The position numbers were made by a program, and so were the translations under genes. From Kitasatospora fiedleri (GTDB lineage: Bacteria; Actinomycetota; Actinomycetes; Streptomycetales; Streptomycetaceae), in the NCBI RefSeq assembly GCF_948472415.1, contig NZ_OX419519.1, forward strand, positions 2,728,001-2,792,000: a DNA stretch of 64,000 nucleotides, written 5' to 3'. Below, in pieces: positions 45,409 to 55,634 of the stretch. A model generated the notes under the pieces. That model searched no databases. It was not told where the DNA came from and saw only the letters and a program-made list of their open reading frames with translations. Position 1 is the first letter of the stretch; each line of letters begins with the position of its first letter.

Positions 45409-46014
45409 TCAGCCGAGCAGTTCGGCGACCACCGGCGCCAGCGAGCGGAACGCCTGCCCGCGGTGGCTGATCGCGTTCTTCTCCTCGGCGCTCAGCTCGG
45501 CGCACGTCCGGCTCTCGCCGAGCGGCTGGAGGACCGGGTCGTAGCCGAAGCCGCCCGCCCCGGCCGGCTCGGTGCGCAGGGTGCCGTGCAGCCGGCCCTC
45601 GACCACCCGCTCGGTGCCGTCCGGCAGCGCGAGCGCGGCGGCGCAGGCGAAGGAGGCGGCCCGGTGCTCCGCGGCGATGTCGCCGAGCTGGGCCAGCAGC
45701 AGGTCCAGGTTGGCCTTGTCGTCGCCGTGCCGCCCGGCCCAGCGCGCGGAGAAGATCCCGGGTGCCCCGCCCAGCACGTCCACGCACAGCCCGGAGTCGT
45801 CCGCGACGGCCGGCAGCCCGGTCGCCTTCGCCAGCGCGTGCGCCTTGAGCAGCGCGTTCTCGGCGAAGGTCACCCCGGTCTCGCGCACGTCCGGCACCTC
45901 GGGGAAGGCGTCGGCCCCGACCAGCTCGACCTCCAGCCCGGCCGCGCCGAGGATGTCGCGCAGTTCGGCGAGCTTGTGCTGGTTGCGGGTGGCGAGAACG
46001 AGTCGCTTGGTCAT
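45409..46014 (-). CDS. rdgB: XTP/dITP diphosphatase (RdgB/HAM1)
   Basis: A 201-residue housecleaning nucleotide pyrophosphatase that removes dITP, XTP and dXTP from the pool. LVLATRNQHKLAELRDIL at the N-terminus binds the base and phosphate, VTFAENALLKAHALA and VADDSGLCVDVLGG are the catalytic region, and GFGYDPVLQP and ISHRGQAF close the site. ATG start. In streptomycetes rdgB commonly lies beside rph, as here with one small lipoprotein gene between them. Confidence 0.95.
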   Translation of the reverse strand: MTKRLVLATRNQHKLAELRDILGAAGLEVELVGADAFPEVPDVRETGVTFAENALLKAHALAKATGLPAVADDSGLCVDVLGGAPGIFSARWAGRHGDDKANLDLLLAQLGDIAAEHRAASFACAAALALPDGTERVVEGRLHGTLRTEPAGAGGFGYDPVLQPLGESRTCAELSAEEKNAISHRGQAFRSLAPVVAELLG

Positions 46015-46042
46015 GGGTCCCAGCCTAGTGCGCCCCCGCCGC

Positions 46043-46438
46043 TCAGCCGGTGCACACCATGCTGACCCGCCCGGCCGCGCTGCCCAGCGGCCCGAGGTCG
46101 GGCGTCCGGTTGTTGTCGAGCGCCTTCTGCACGTTGTCGATCTGGGTCTGCAGGTCGGTGACCGCCCGGCCCAGGTCGGCGTCGTTGGAGTTGCGCCCGA
46201 GCTTGTCCACGTCGCCCTTGAGGTTCTGCAGCGCCTGCCCGGCGGCGGCCGGGTCCTGGTCGGCGTTGTCGAACGCCGCGCCGAGCTGGGCGACGTGCGT
46301 GGTGACCTGCACCGCGGTGTTGGCGCAGCTGAGCGCCTTCTCCGCGGCGGAGCAGCTCACCGCGCTCAGCGGCAGGACCAGCACCAGGGCGGCGACGGCG
46401 AGCGCGGTGGTGCGGTTGATGCTCAGCGGCTGCTGCAT
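46043..46438 (-). CDS. Small predicted lipoprotein
   Basis: A 131-residue protein with a lipoprotein signal (TTALAVAALVLVLPLSAVSC, lipid-modified at C29) and a helical outer domain of two or more amphipathic helices (TAVQVTTHVAQLGAAFDNADQ, DLGRAVTDLQTQIDNVQKALDN) with a second Cys pair (C36 and the C-terminal CTG). Family unknown; the helical, Gln/Asp-rich body resembles exported coiled-coil proteins. ATG with GGAGG eight bases upstream. It lies between rph and rdgB on their strand, about 30 bases before rdgB, so it may be cotranscribed. Confidence 0.7.
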   Translation of the reverse strand: MQQPLSINRTTALAVAALVLVLPLSAVSCSAAEKALSCANTAVQVTTHVAQLGAAFDNADQDPAAAGQALQNLKGDVDKLGRNSNDADLGRAVTDLQTQIDNVQKALDNNRTPDLGPLGSAAGRVSMVCTG

Positions 46439-46559
46439 CGGCGAGTCCTCCAGGAGGGTGTGCGGGCTCACCCCGAACGGTAAGGCCGGGCCCGCGTGCC
46501 TGTACAGCACTCCCGGGCCCGCCCACCCTCTCTGACGGCCGTTCAGCCCCTGCGGTTCC

Positions 46560-47285
46560 TCAGGCTTCCAGCGCCTTGCGCTGGATCTCGTCCAGCTCGG
46601 CGCAGCCCAGGCTGCCGAGGTCGAGCAGCTGGTTGAGCAGGTCGCGGTCGAACGGGGCGCCCTCGGCGGTGCCCTGGACCTCGACGAAGCGGCCGTCGGA
46701 GGTGCAGACGACGTTCATGTCGGTGCCGGCCCGGACGTCCTCCTCGTACCGCAGGTCGAGCATCGGGACGCCGTCGATGATGCCGACGCTGACCGCGCTG
46801 ACGCCGCCGGTGATCGGCTGGCCCTTCGCGCGCAGCAGCTTCTTCTCCCGGGCCCAGGAGACCGCGTCGACCAGGGCCACGTAGGCGCCGGTGATCGCTG
46901 CGGTGCGGGTGCCGCCGTCGGCCTGGAGGACGTCGCAGTCGAGCACGATGGTGTTCTCGGCGAGCGCGCGGTGGTCGACCACGGCGCGCAGCGAACGGCC
47001 GATCAGCCGGCTGATCTCGTGGGTGCGGCCGCCGATCTTGCCGCGGACGGACTCGCGGTCGCCGCGGGTGTTGGTGGCCCGGGGCAGCATGGCGTACTCG
47101 GCGGTGACCCAGCCCTCGCCGCTGCCCTTGCGCCAGCGCGGGACGCCCTCGGTGACGCTGGCGGTGCACAGCACCTTGGTGTCGCCGTAGGAGACCAGGA
47201 CGGAGCCTTCGGCGTGCTTGCTCCAGTTCCGTTCGATGGTGACGGGGCGGAGCTGGTCGGGGGTGCGGCCGTCGATGCGAGACAT
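46560..47285 (-). CDS. rph: Ribonuclease PH
   Basis: A 241-residue phosphorolytic 3'-exoribonuclease that trims tRNA 3' ends. [19 protein letters not shown] at the start, [15 protein letters not shown], the Arg-rich [12 protein letters not shown] segment, and [18 protein letters not shown] with the phosphate-binding site are all standard. ATG at 47285; two more in-frame residues (MP) precede it, but the MSRIDGR start is the family's. Upstream of the lipoprotein and rdgB on the same strand. Confidence 0.95.
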   Translation of the reverse strand: MSRIDGRTPDQLRPVTIERNWSKHAEGSVLVSYGDTKVLCTASVTEGVPRWRKGSGEGWVTAEYAMLPRATNTRGDRESVRGKIGGRTHEISRLIGRSLRAVVDHRALAENTIVLDCDVLQADGGTRTAAITGAYVALVDAVSWAREKKLLRAKGQPITGGVSAVSVGIIDGVPMLDLRYEEDVRAGTDMNVVCTSDGRFVEVQGTAEGAPFDRDLLNQLLDLGSLGCAELDEIQRKALEA

Positions 47286-47334
47286 GGGCACGAGCGTATC
47301 GGGTCGGCGCCCCGGCCCCGGCGGGGGCGCACGC

Positions 47335-47378
47335 GCGAGGGCCCGCCGGCCGGTGGTCTCCGGCGGGCGGGCCCTCGC
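47335..47378. terminator. Terminator hairpin between nagF and rph
   Basis: GCGAGGGCCCGCC (47335-47347) pairs with GGCGGGCCCTCGC (47366-47378), separating nagF from rph on the minus strand. Confidence 0.65.
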
Positions 47379-47408
47379 GGGTGGAGCGGGCCTGCGGGGA
47401 GGCTCAGC

Positions 47409-47642
47409 TCACATCATGTCCTCGATCTCGGCGGCGATCGGGTCGGCGTCGGTGCCGATGACGACCTGGATGGCCGTGCCCATCTTCACCACACCGTGCG
47501 CGCCGGCCGCCTTGAGCGCCGCCTCGTCGACCTTGGAGGCGTCGTGGACCTCGGTGCGCAGCCGGGTGATGCAGCCCTCGACCTCGTCGATGTTCTCGAT
47601 TCCGCCGAGACCGGCGACGATCTTCTCAGCCTTGCTGGCCAT
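47409..47642 (-). CDS. nagF: PTS EIIB component for N-acetylglucosamine (NagF type)
   Basis: A 77-residue glucose-family EIIB protein. ENIDEVEGCITRLRTEVHD holds the phosphorylated Cys (C24), followed by KAAGAHGVVKMGTAIQVVIG. It passes phosphate from EIIA to the incoming sugar at the EIIC permease. Free-standing EIIB beside two free-standing EIIC genes is the layout of the S. coelicolor GlcNAc system (nagF-nagE1-nagE2), on which the names rest. ATG with GGGAG upstream. Divergent from nagE1 across a region with a DasR-type site. Confidence 0.9.
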   Translation of the reverse strand: MASKAEKIVAGLGGIENIDEVEGCITRLRTEVHDASKVDEAALKAAGAHGVVKMGTAIQVVIGTDADPIAAEIEDMM

Positions 47643-48012
47643 GGTCTTTCTCCCTCTGTCTCGGCGCTTCGGCGGTCGGTCGCCGGGTGCCGTACTGCGT
47701 GTGCGGTGGTGCCGGCCGGAGGTGACCCGGGATCAGTCTGCCGCGCCTTCCGACGGCGCGACCAGCATCACCCGATTCCGACCGATATGCCACGTTAGTC
47801 CACTTTCGGACTACCTCCGCGCGCGGTCGCCCCCCGGGCCGCCGGAGGATGGCGATCATCGGGCTCTCGAAACCCGCGGACCGCCACTGCCCCATAAATG
47901 GTCTACACCAATTCTAGGTGTACTCGGGACAACGCCGGGCGGTCCGCAGGTGTTCCTGGCCCCACGCACGGATGAACCCAGAGGCAGCGGGAACGGCAGC
48001 GGAGGGCCGACG
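47643..48012. promoter_or_regulatory. Divergent nagF/nagE1 control region
   Basis: About 370 bases. It holds the DasR-type site at 47899-47910 and a small dyad AGTCC-ACTTTC-GGACT at 47797-47812 in an A+T-richer stretch that could carry the nagF promoter. No gene is visible. Confidence 0.5.
47899..47910. promoter_or_regulatory. DasR-responsive element (dre-like) upstream of nagE1
   Basis: AATGGTCTACACCAATT, with the core TGGTCTACACCA differing from the palindrome TGGTCTAGACCA at one base. It lies 103 bases before nagE1 and 257 bases before nagF. DasR, the GntR-type GlcNAc-sensing repressor of streptomycetes, binds this sequence class. Confidence 0.82.
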
Positions 48013-49305
48013 ATGAGTTCGACAGGCGCCACAGCGAACCAGTCCACCTGGTGGCACACCTTCTACGGGGGCCTGCAGAAGATGGGCCGCAGCCTCCAGC
48101 TGCCGGTGGCCGTCCTGCCCGCCGCCGGCCTGCTGACCCGGCTCGGCCAGGACGACATCTTCGGCAAGGACGGCCTCGGCTGGAACAAGGTCTCCGCCGC
48201 GATCGGCGCCGCCGGCGGCGCGCTGCTCAACCCGGCGCTCGGCCTGCCGCTGCTGTTCTGCATCGGCGTGGCGATCGGCATGGCCAAGAAGGCCGACGGC
48301 TCCACCGCGCTGGCCGCGGTGGCCGGCTTCCTGGTCTACTACGCCGTCCTGCACGCCTTCCCCAAGGACTGCCCGACCGGCTCGACGCTCGACGGCACGA
48401 TCTGCGTCAACTACACCGACAAGACGGTGGTGTCGGCCGACTTCCAGAACCCCGGCGTGCTCGGCGGCATCCTGATGGGCCTCTTCTCGGCCTGGCTCTG
48501 GGTGCGCTACCACCGGGTCAGGCTGGTCGACTGGCTGGGCTTCTTCAACGGCCGCCGCCTGGTGCCGATGATCACCGCCCTGGTCGGCCTGCTGCTCGGC
48601 TCGCTGATGGTGTGGATCTGGCAGCCGATCGGCTCCGGGCTGGAGGACTTCTCCAAGTGGCTCTCCGACCTGGACGCCGTCGGCTCCGGCATCTTCGGCG
48701 TCGCCAACCGCGCCCTGCTGCTGATCGGCATGCACCAGCTGCTGAACACCTTCGTCTGGTTCCAGTTCGGCTCCTACACCAACCCGGACACCGGCAAGTC
48801 CGGCACCGGCGACATCGGCCGCTTCCTGGCCGGCGACCCGGACGCCGGCCAGTTCCTCTCCGGCTTCTTCCCGATCATGATGTTCGCGCTCCCGGCCGCC
48901 GCGATGGCCATCGCGGCCTGCGCCAAGCCGCACCGGCGCAAGGAGATCTACGGCCTGATGACCTCGGTCGCGCTGACCTCCTTCGTCACCGGCGTCACCG
49001 AGCCCATCGAGTACTCCTTCGCCTACGTGGCCCCGCTGCTGTACGGCATCCACGCGGTGCTCACCGGCGTCTCGATGGCCGTCACCTGGGCGCTCGGCGT
49101 CCACGACGGCTTCAGCTTCTCGGCCGGACTGATCGACTACCTGCTCAACTGGAACCTGGCCACCAAACCCTGGCTGATCATCCCGATCGGCCTGTGCTTC
49201 GCGGTGGTCTACTACGCGGTCTTCCGGTTCGTCATCGTCAGGTTCGACCTCAAGACCCCGGGTCGCGAGGACGACGACGAGATCGACGACGTGACCAAGG
49301 CCTGA
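48013..49305 (+). CDS. nagE1: PTS EIIC permease for N-acetylglucosamine (NagE1 type)
   Basis: A 430-residue EIIC permease of the glucose/GlcNAc family. After a short cytoplasmic lead come MGRSLQLPVAVLPAAGLLTRLGQ, NPALGLPLLFCIGVAIGMAKKADG, VDWLGFFNGRRLVP and FVTGVTEPIEYSFAYVAPLLYG, the last being the sugar-site motif. It carries GlcNAc across the membrane while NagF phosphorylates it. No EIIB or EIIA domain is fused. ATG with GGAGGG a few bases upstream. Followed by a strong hairpin and by nagE2, a close paralogue. Confidence 0.9.
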   Translation: MSSTGATANQSTWWHTFYGGLQKMGRSLQLPVAVLPAAGLLTRLGQDDIFGKDGLGWNKVSAAIGAAGGALLNPALGLPLLFCIGVAIGMAKKADGSTALAAVAGFLVYYAVLHAFPKDCPTGSTLDGTICVNYTDKTVVSADFQNPGVLGGILMGLFSAWLWVRYHRVRLVDWLGFFNGRRLVPMITALVGLLLGSLMVWIWQPIGSGLEDFSKWLSDLDAVGSGIFGVANRALLLIGMHQLLNTFVWFQFGSYTNPDTGKSGTGDIGRFLAGDPDAGQFLSGFFPIMMFALPAAAMAIAACAKPHRRKEIYGLMTSVALTSFVTGVTEPIEYSFAYVAPLLYGIHAVLTGVSMAVTWALGVHDGFSFSAGLIDYLLNWNLATKPWLIIPIGLCFAVVYYAVFRFVIVRFDLKTPGREDDDEIDDVTKA

Positions 49306-49317
49306 CCTCCGGTCGGC

Positions 49318-49364
49318 GCACGGCGCCCCCGGCGGGAGACCCCTCCCGGCCGGGGGCGCCGTGC
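49318..49364 (+). terminator. Terminator hairpin between nagE1 and nagE2
   Basis: A 16-bp perfect stem GCACGGCGCCCCCGGC/GCCGGGGGCGCCGTGC (49318-49333 with 49349-49364), 13 bases after nagE1. Confidence 0.8.
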
Positions 49365-49494
49365 TGCCCGGACGTAGGCTGACCCGGCGTCAACCGTTCG
49401 AAGGTTTCGATTCAGCGGCGCTTGTCCCCGGCGAACCTTAAGAGGGTTCCGGTCGCTGTTCGGCGCGTGCTAGAAAGCTGGAGGAGGCCACAAG

Positions 49495-49506
49495 TGGTCT
49501 AGACCA
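49495..49506. promoter_or_regulatory. DasR-responsive element (dre) upstream of nagE2
   Basis: A perfect 12-base palindrome TGGTCTAGACCA, in the context AAGTGGTCTAGACCAGG, matching the core of the known dre consensus. It lies 30 bases before the nagE2 start, so it overlaps the transcript start or promoter. Confidence 0.88.
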
Positions 49507-49535
49507 GGATCGCGCTGCCGTGAGGAACCGCCGCT

Positions 49536-50789
49536 ATGAGTACCACCGCGCAGAACCCCCTGCCCGCGGCGGCGTCCGGCGGCCGGGAGCTGCGCTCCCG
49601 GGTCTTCGCGGCGCTCCAGAAGATCGGCCGCAGCCTCCAGCTCCCGATCGCCGTGCTGCCCGCCGCCGGCATCCTGCTGCGGCTCGGCCAGGAGGACGTC
49701 TTCGGCGACCAGGGCCTGGGCTGGACCAGGGTCGCCGAGGTGTTCTCCGCCTCCGGCCACGCCGTCTTCGACTGGATGCCACTGCTGTTCTGCGTGGGCA
49801 TCGCCATCGGCTACGCCCGGAAGGCCGACGGCTCCACCGCGCTGGCCGCCCTGGTCGGCTTCCTGACGTACCACCAGGTGCTCACCGCCTTCCCCAAGAC
49901 CGCCTACCAGGTGCTGCCCGGCCGGGACGTCGCCGCCACCTACCAGGACCCCGGCGTGCTCGGCGGCGTGGTGGTCGGCCTGCTCTCCGCGATCCTCTGG
50001 CAGCGGCTGCACCGCACCCGCCTGGTCGACTGGCTGGGCTTCTTCAACGGCCGCCGCCTGGTCCCGATCGTGATGGCCTTCGTCGGCACCGCCCTGGGCG
50101 TCTTCTTCGGCCTGTGCTGGGGCCCGATCGGCGCCGTCGTCGACCGCTTCAGCACCTGGGCGATCGGCCTCGGCGCGCTCGGCGCCGGCCTGTTCGGCCT
50201 GATCAACCGGGCCCTGCTGCCGTTCGGCCTGCACCAGTTGGCCAACACCTTCTTCTGGCAGCAGGCCGGGCGCTACACCGTCGGCACCCAGGAGTTCCAC
50301 GGCGACCAGACCCGCTTCTTCCAGCACGACCCGGCGGCCGGCCAGTTCATGTCGGGCTTCTTCCCGATCATGATGTTCGGCCTGCCCGCCGCCGCCCTCG
50401 CCATCGCCCACTGCGCCCGCCCCGAACGCCGCCGCGCCGTGCTGGGCATGATGTTCTCGCTGGCCCTCACCTCCTTCGCCACCGGCATCACCGAGCCGAT
50501 CGAGTTCGCCTTCCTGTTCATCGCCCCCGCCCTGTACGTCCTGCACGCCGTGCTCACCGGCCTGTCCATGGCGCTCACCTGGGGCCTGGGCGTGCACCAC
50601 GGCTTCACCTTCTCCGCGGGCGTCATCGACTACGTCCTGAACTGGAACCTGGCCACCGAACCCTGGCTGATCATCCCGATCGGCCTGTGCTTCGCGGTGG
50701 TCTACTACGCCCTCTTCCGGTTCGTCATCCTGCGCTTCGACCTGAAGACCCCGGGACGCGAGGACGACGACGGCTTCGAGGACGGGTAG
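49536..50789 (+). CDS. nagE2: PTS EIIC permease for N-acetylglucosamine (NagE2 type)
   Basis: A 417-residue EIIC permease, paralogous to nagE1 with the same motifs: IGRSLQLPIAVLPAAGILLRLGQ, FDWMPLLFCVGIAIGYARKADG, DWLGFFNGRRLVP and FATGITEPIEFAFLFIAPALYV. In S. coelicolor NagE2 is the main GlcNAc permease; here assignment to NagE2 rests on gene order and the perfect dre site upstream. ATG start with GAGGA upstream. It has its own promoter, being separated from nagE1 by a hairpin. Confidence 0.9.
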   Translation: MSTTAQNPLPAAASGGRELRSRVFAALQKIGRSLQLPIAVLPAAGILLRLGQEDVFGDQGLGWTRVAEVFSASGHAVFDWMPLLFCVGIAIGYARKADGSTALAALVGFLTYHQVLTAFPKTAYQVLPGRDVAATYQDPGVLGGVVVGLLSAILWQRLHRTRLVDWLGFFNGRRLVPIVMAFVGTALGVFFGLCWGPIGAVVDRFSTWAIGLGALGAGLFGLINRALLPFGLHQLANTFFWQQAGRYTVGTQEFHGDQTRFFQHDPAAGQFMSGFFPIMMFGLPAAALAIAHCARPERRRAVLGMMFSLALTSFATGITEPIEFAFLFIAPALYVLHAVLTGLSMALTWGLGVHHGFTFSAGVIDYVLNWNLATEPWLIIPIGLCFAVVYYALFRFVILRFDLKTPGREDDDGFEDG

Positions 50790-50835
50790 CCGGGGCGCGG
50801 GCGGGCGCGGGTGGGGCCCGGCCCGGGCGGTCCCG

Positions 50836-51783
50836 TCAGATCCACCCCAGCCGCGCCGCGTGCACGCCCGCCTGGAAGCGCGACTGCGCGCCCAGCGCCG
50901 CGGTGAGGTCGGCGACCAGGCGGCGCACCGTGCGGTCGGACACCTCCAGCTTGCGGCCGATCGCCTGGTCGGTGAGCCCGGCCGCGAGCAGCCGCAGCAC
51001 CTCGCGGTGGCGGTCGTCCGGGGTGGTGCGGCCGAGCAGCTCCGGCGGGACCCAGCTGGCCGCCCAGAAGTGCTCGAACAGCTCGCGCACCACGCTGACC
51101 ACCGCCGGGTCGCGGACCACCACCGCGGCGCTGCCCGGCGGCTCCCCCGGCGCGGGCAGCACGGCGAGGCCCGCGTCGACCACGATCAGCCACAGCGGCA
51201 GGGTGTGCGCGACCCGGATCAGCGCGCCGGCCGCGGTCAGCGCCTGGACGTGGGCGAGGACCGCACCCTGGTGCAGCGCGGCGGCCGGGTAGATGGTGCG
51301 CAGCGCGACCCGGTGGGCCAGCGCGATCCGCTCGCGGGCGAGCTTCTCGGCCAGGCCGCTCTCCGACTGGTCCTGGCCGGGCCGCAGCGACAGCGCCTCG
51401 GTGCGGGCGGCCCGGGCGGCGTCCTCCAGCAGCGCGGCCACCCGGTCGGTGCCGCGGACCAGCTCGTGGGCGGTGCCGGTGTGCAGCGGCAGGTAGCGGG
51501 CGTGCAGGTGCTCGACCCGCTCGCGGGTGCGGCGGGCCTCGCCGAGCAGCGCGGTGAAGCGGCGGTCGGAGTCGGCCAGCAGCTGACGGACGGCGGTGTC
51601 GATCGAGACGGCGGCCATCCCGCTGGTGGTCGCCGACGTCCGCTGGAGCAGCCCGAGGCCGCGCAGCTCACCCAGCGCCTGCTCGAACTCGCTTTCCTCG
51701 CAGCCGAGTTCCTCGCGCAGGGAGTCCAGCGGCAGGCCGGGGTCGGCGAGCAGGCGGGCGTACAGGGCGGTGCTGGTCTCCAC
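50836..51783 (-). CDS. LuxR-type helix-turn-helix regulator
   Basis: A 315-residue regulator. The N-terminus (STALYARLLADPGLPLDSLREELG, then QALGELRGLGLLQRT) looks like a TrmB/MarR-like winged helix. A helical central domain follows, and the C-terminus is a LuxR HTH (REVLRLLAAGLTDQAIGRKLEVSDRTVRRL, about 260-310). It resembles the numerous LuxR-type orphan regulators of streptomycetes without a response-regulator domain. The GTG at 51783 fits the domain start and a possible leaderless transcript (TAGGCT eight bases before); an ATG at 51834 would extend it. Target unknown; the neighbouring nagE2 is convergent. Confidence 0.8.
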   Translation of the reverse strand: METSTALYARLLADPGLPLDSLREELGCEESEFEQALGELRGLGLLQRTSATTSGMAAVSIDTAVRQLLADSDRRFTALLGEARRTRERVEHLHARYLPLHTGTAHELVRGTDRVAALLEDAARAARTEALSLRPGQDQSESGLAEKLARERIALAHRVALRTIYPAAALHQGAVLAHVQALTAAGALIRVAHTLPLWLIVVDAGLAVLPAPGEPPGSAAVVVRDPAVVSVVRELFEHFWAASWVPPELLGRTTPDDRHREVLRLLAAGLTDQAIGRKLEVSDRTVRRLVADLTAALGAQSRFQAGVHAARLGWI

Positions 51784-52022
51784 CCTCCGGGAGCCTAGGG
51801 CCGCGGGCCGGGGGCGGAGCGCGGTTTTCAGCATGCGAGACGGCCCCGGCGGGCGGGCGGCGGCGGGGCGGCCGGAGGACGCGGAGGCGGGGCGGCCGGG
51901 AGCGGGTCCGCGTCCGGGAGGCGGTCCCGGCATCCGAGACGGGCGCTCCGGTGGCGGCCATGGCCTGATCCGGCGCGGCCGGGGTCTTCGCCGGGCGGGC
52001 CGGGGTCTCCAGGATGGGCGGC

Positions 52023-52940
52023 ATGGCGATTCCCGAGTCTTCCGTGATCTGGTTCGACGGCGCGCTGGTGCCCTGGCAGGAGGCCCGCGTCCACGTCCTG
52101 ACCCACGCCCTGCACTACGGCACCGGGGTGCTGGAGGGCACCCGGGTGTTCGAGACGGCCGACGGGCCCGCGGTGTTCCGGCTGGCCGAGCACCTGGCCC
52201 GGCTGGAGCGCAGCGCGCACATGCTGCGCATCGAACTCCCCTACAGCCGGGAGGAGTTGGCGGCGGCAACGGTGGCGCTGGTGGCGGCCAACGGCCACCG
52301 CTCCTGCTACCTGCGGCACCTGGCCTTCCTGGGCTACGGGTCGATGGGCCTGGACATGCGGCACTCCCCCACCAGCGTGTCGATCGCCTCCTGGGAGTGG
52401 CCCGCCTACCTGGCGGCGGGGCGCGGACTGCGGCTGATGACCAGCAGCTGGCGGCGCACCGACCCCAACGCCGTCCCCCCGGCGGCGAAGGCCACCGGCC
52501 CGTACCTGAACTCGGCGCTGGCCCGGCGGGAGGCCACCGACGCGGGCTTCGACGAGGCGCTGCTGCTGGCCCCGGACGGCACGGTCAGCGAGTGCAGCTC
52601 GGAGAACGTCTTCGCGGTCCGCGGCGGCGTCCTGCGCACCACCCCCGCCAGCGCGGGCGCCCTGGAGGGCATCACCCAGGACACCCTGCTGACCCTGGCC
52701 CGGGACCTGGGCGTAGAGGTCCGGGTGGAGAACCTGCTGCGCTCGGACCTGTACGCGGCCGACGAGGTCTTCCTCTCCGGCACGGCGGCCGGCGTCGTCC
52801 CGGTGGCCTCCCTGGACAACCGCGAACTACCTTCCTCCGAAGGCGAGTTGACCAAGCGGCTGGCCGAGGCGTACCGGGGTGCGGTGAGCGGCGCGGACCC
52901 CCGCTACCGGCACTGGCTGACGCCGGTTCACAGCTCGTAG
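52023..52940 (+). CDS. Branched-chain amino acid aminotransferase-like protein (class IV)
   Basis: A 305-residue class IV PLP aminotransferase. VIWFDGALVPWQEARVHVLTHALHYGTGVLEG and RLAEHLARLERSAHML match IlvE. The PLP Lys is in PAAKATGPYLNS (K156), SECSSENVFAVRGG binds the cofactor, and EGITQDTLLTLARDLGVEV and SGTAAGVVPV follow. IlvE-type enzymes make or deaminate Leu, Ile and Val, but aminodeoxychorismate lyases and D-amino acid transaminases are close relatives. ATG at 52023 with AGGA eight bases upstream; another ATG at 52014. Overlaps the MBL-fold gene by 13 bases at its end, tail to tail. Confidence 0.85.
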   Translation: MAIPESSVIWFDGALVPWQEARVHVLTHALHYGTGVLEGTRVFETADGPAVFRLAEHLARLERSAHMLRIELPYSREELAAATVALVAANGHRSCYLRHLAFLGYGSMGLDMRHSPTSVSIASWEWPAYLAAGRGLRLMTSSWRRTDPNAVPPAAKATGPYLNSALARREATDAGFDEALLLAPDGTVSECSSENVFAVRGGVLRTTPASAGALEGITQDTLLTLARDLGVEVRVENLLRSDLYAADEVFLSGTAAGVVPVASLDNRELPSSEGELTKRLAEAYRGAVSGADPRYRHWLTPVHSS

Positions 52941-53680
52941 ACGGCTCCGGCGCGGGCGAGTTCGACCGGGCCGGGGAAGGCGGCGGCGGCGTCGCGGCGG
53001 TTGCGTTCGGCGTCGGTCCACGGCGGGATGTGGGTGAGGACCAGGCGGGCGGCGGCGGCCTCGGCGGCGTGCTCGCCGGCCTGGGTGCCGTTGAGGTGGA
53101 TGGAGTCGAAGGTCTCCTTGCCGTCCGTGTAGGCCGCCTCGCACAGGAACAGGTCGGCGCCGCGGGCGAGTTCGACCAGGGCGGGGCAGACGCCGGTGTC
53201 GCCGGAGTAGACCAGGCTGCGGCCGCCGGCCTCGATCCGGAAGCCGTACGCCTCGCAGTCGAGGTGGTTGACCCGGGCGGCGGTGACGGTGAACGGGCCG
53301 AGGGCCAGCCGGGCGCCGTCGGCGAGGTCGCGGAAGTCGAAGACCTCGGTCATGCCGGGCTTCTCCGGCATGTCGTAGGCGCGGGCCAGGCGTTCGGCGG
53401 TGCCGGCCGGGCCGTGCACGGGCAGCGGGTCGGGGCAGCCCTCGACCCGGTAGTTGCGGGCGACCCAGTAGGCGCACAGGTCGATGCAGTGGTCGGCGTG
53501 CAGGTGGCTGAGCAGGACGGCGTCCACGTCGTAGAGGCCGGCGTACTTCTGCAGGGCGCCGAGCGCGCCGTTGCCGAGGTCGACGACGAGGCGGTAGCCG
53601 TCGTGCTCCACCAGGTAGCTGGAGCACGGGGAGTCCACGGACGGGAAGCTCCCCGAGCACCCCACCACGGTCAGTTTCAT
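52928..53680 (-). CDS. MBL-fold metallohydrolase
   Basis: A 250-residue metallo-beta-lactamase-fold protein of the RNase Z/PhnP-like subgroup. KLTVVGCSGSFPSVDSPCSSYLVE is typical of the N-terminus, the metal motif is HLHADH (H59, H61, D63, H64), and VYSGDTGVCPALVELARGADLFLCEA carries further ligands. In streptomycetes a similar gene lies between murI and rph; here it is several genes from rph and no murI is in view. Substrate unknown. ATG start. The last 13 bases overlap the aminotransferase gene on the other strand. Confidence 0.87.
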   Translation of the reverse strand: MKLTVVGCSGSFPSVDSPCSSYLVEHDGYRLVVDLGNGALGALQKYAGLYDVDAVLLSHLHADHCIDLCAYWVARNYRVEGCPDPLPVHGPAGTAERLARAYDMPEKPGMTEVFDFRDLADGARLALGPFTVTAARVNHLDCEAYGFRIEAGGRSLVYSGDTGVCPALVELARGADLFLCEAAYTDGKETFDSIHLNGTQAGEHAAEAAAARLVLTHIPPWTDAERNRRDAAAAFPGPVELARAGAVYEL

Positions 53681-53861
53681 GCCGAGCCCTTCCCGCCCCG
53701 TCGGGCCATCGTCCGCGGCCGTCCGCGCCGCCGGTCGGGCGGGGCGGGGTTCTTCGACTCCGTCGGTGCTTTGACTGTCGAGGGTAAGGGCCGGGCGGCA
53801 CTTTGCCCCCTCTCCCGTGCCGGGCTGTGGGCGGAATCACCAGGACGGGGCGGGGCCCGGT

Positions 53862-54050
53862 TCAGCGGCGTCCCGGGCGGGCCAGCGCCCAGCCGCGGAT
53901 GGTCTCCGGGTACCAGCGGGGGTGGCCCGCGGCGTCGACCCGGTCGGGTTCGGGCAGCAGTCCGTGCCGCTTGTAGTTGCGGACTGTCTCGACCCGCACG
54001 TTGATGTGCCGGGCGATCTCGACGTAGGACCAGAGCTCTCGGCCGGGCAT
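53862..54050 (-). CDS. Small helix-turn-helix protein
   Basis: A 62-residue protein whose whole length is a winged helix-turn-helix domain of the MerR/HTH_17 type: ELWSYVEIARHINVRVETVRNYKRHGLLPEPDRVD, then HPRWYPETIRGWALARPGRR. Such single-domain proteins are abundant in streptomycetes and include excisionase-like and BldC-like DNA-binding proteins, but I cannot name a target. ATG at 54050 with GGAGGTG eight bases upstream. Alone, in front of cysM and behind an MBL-fold gene. Confidence 0.75.
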   Translation of the reverse strand: MPGRELWSYVEIARHINVRVETVRNYKRHGLLPEPDRVDAAGHPRWYPETIRGWALARPGRR

Positions 54051-54266
54051 CGCGCCCACCTCCGGGTGACGGCGTACCAGTGGTGCGCCGCCAGCCTGGC
54101 GCGGCGGGGTCCGGTGACCGGGGCGCGACCGGCGTGGTGACCGTTCCGTGACGGAGCGGTCACCCGGAACGGACAAATACCGGGATTTCACAGCGGGCCG
54201 ATGATCGGACGAGCGGACGGCGCGGCCCCCTGGGCGGGGTGCCGCGCCGTGATCCTGCCGCGGGGC

Positions 54267-55634
<1,368 letters not shown>

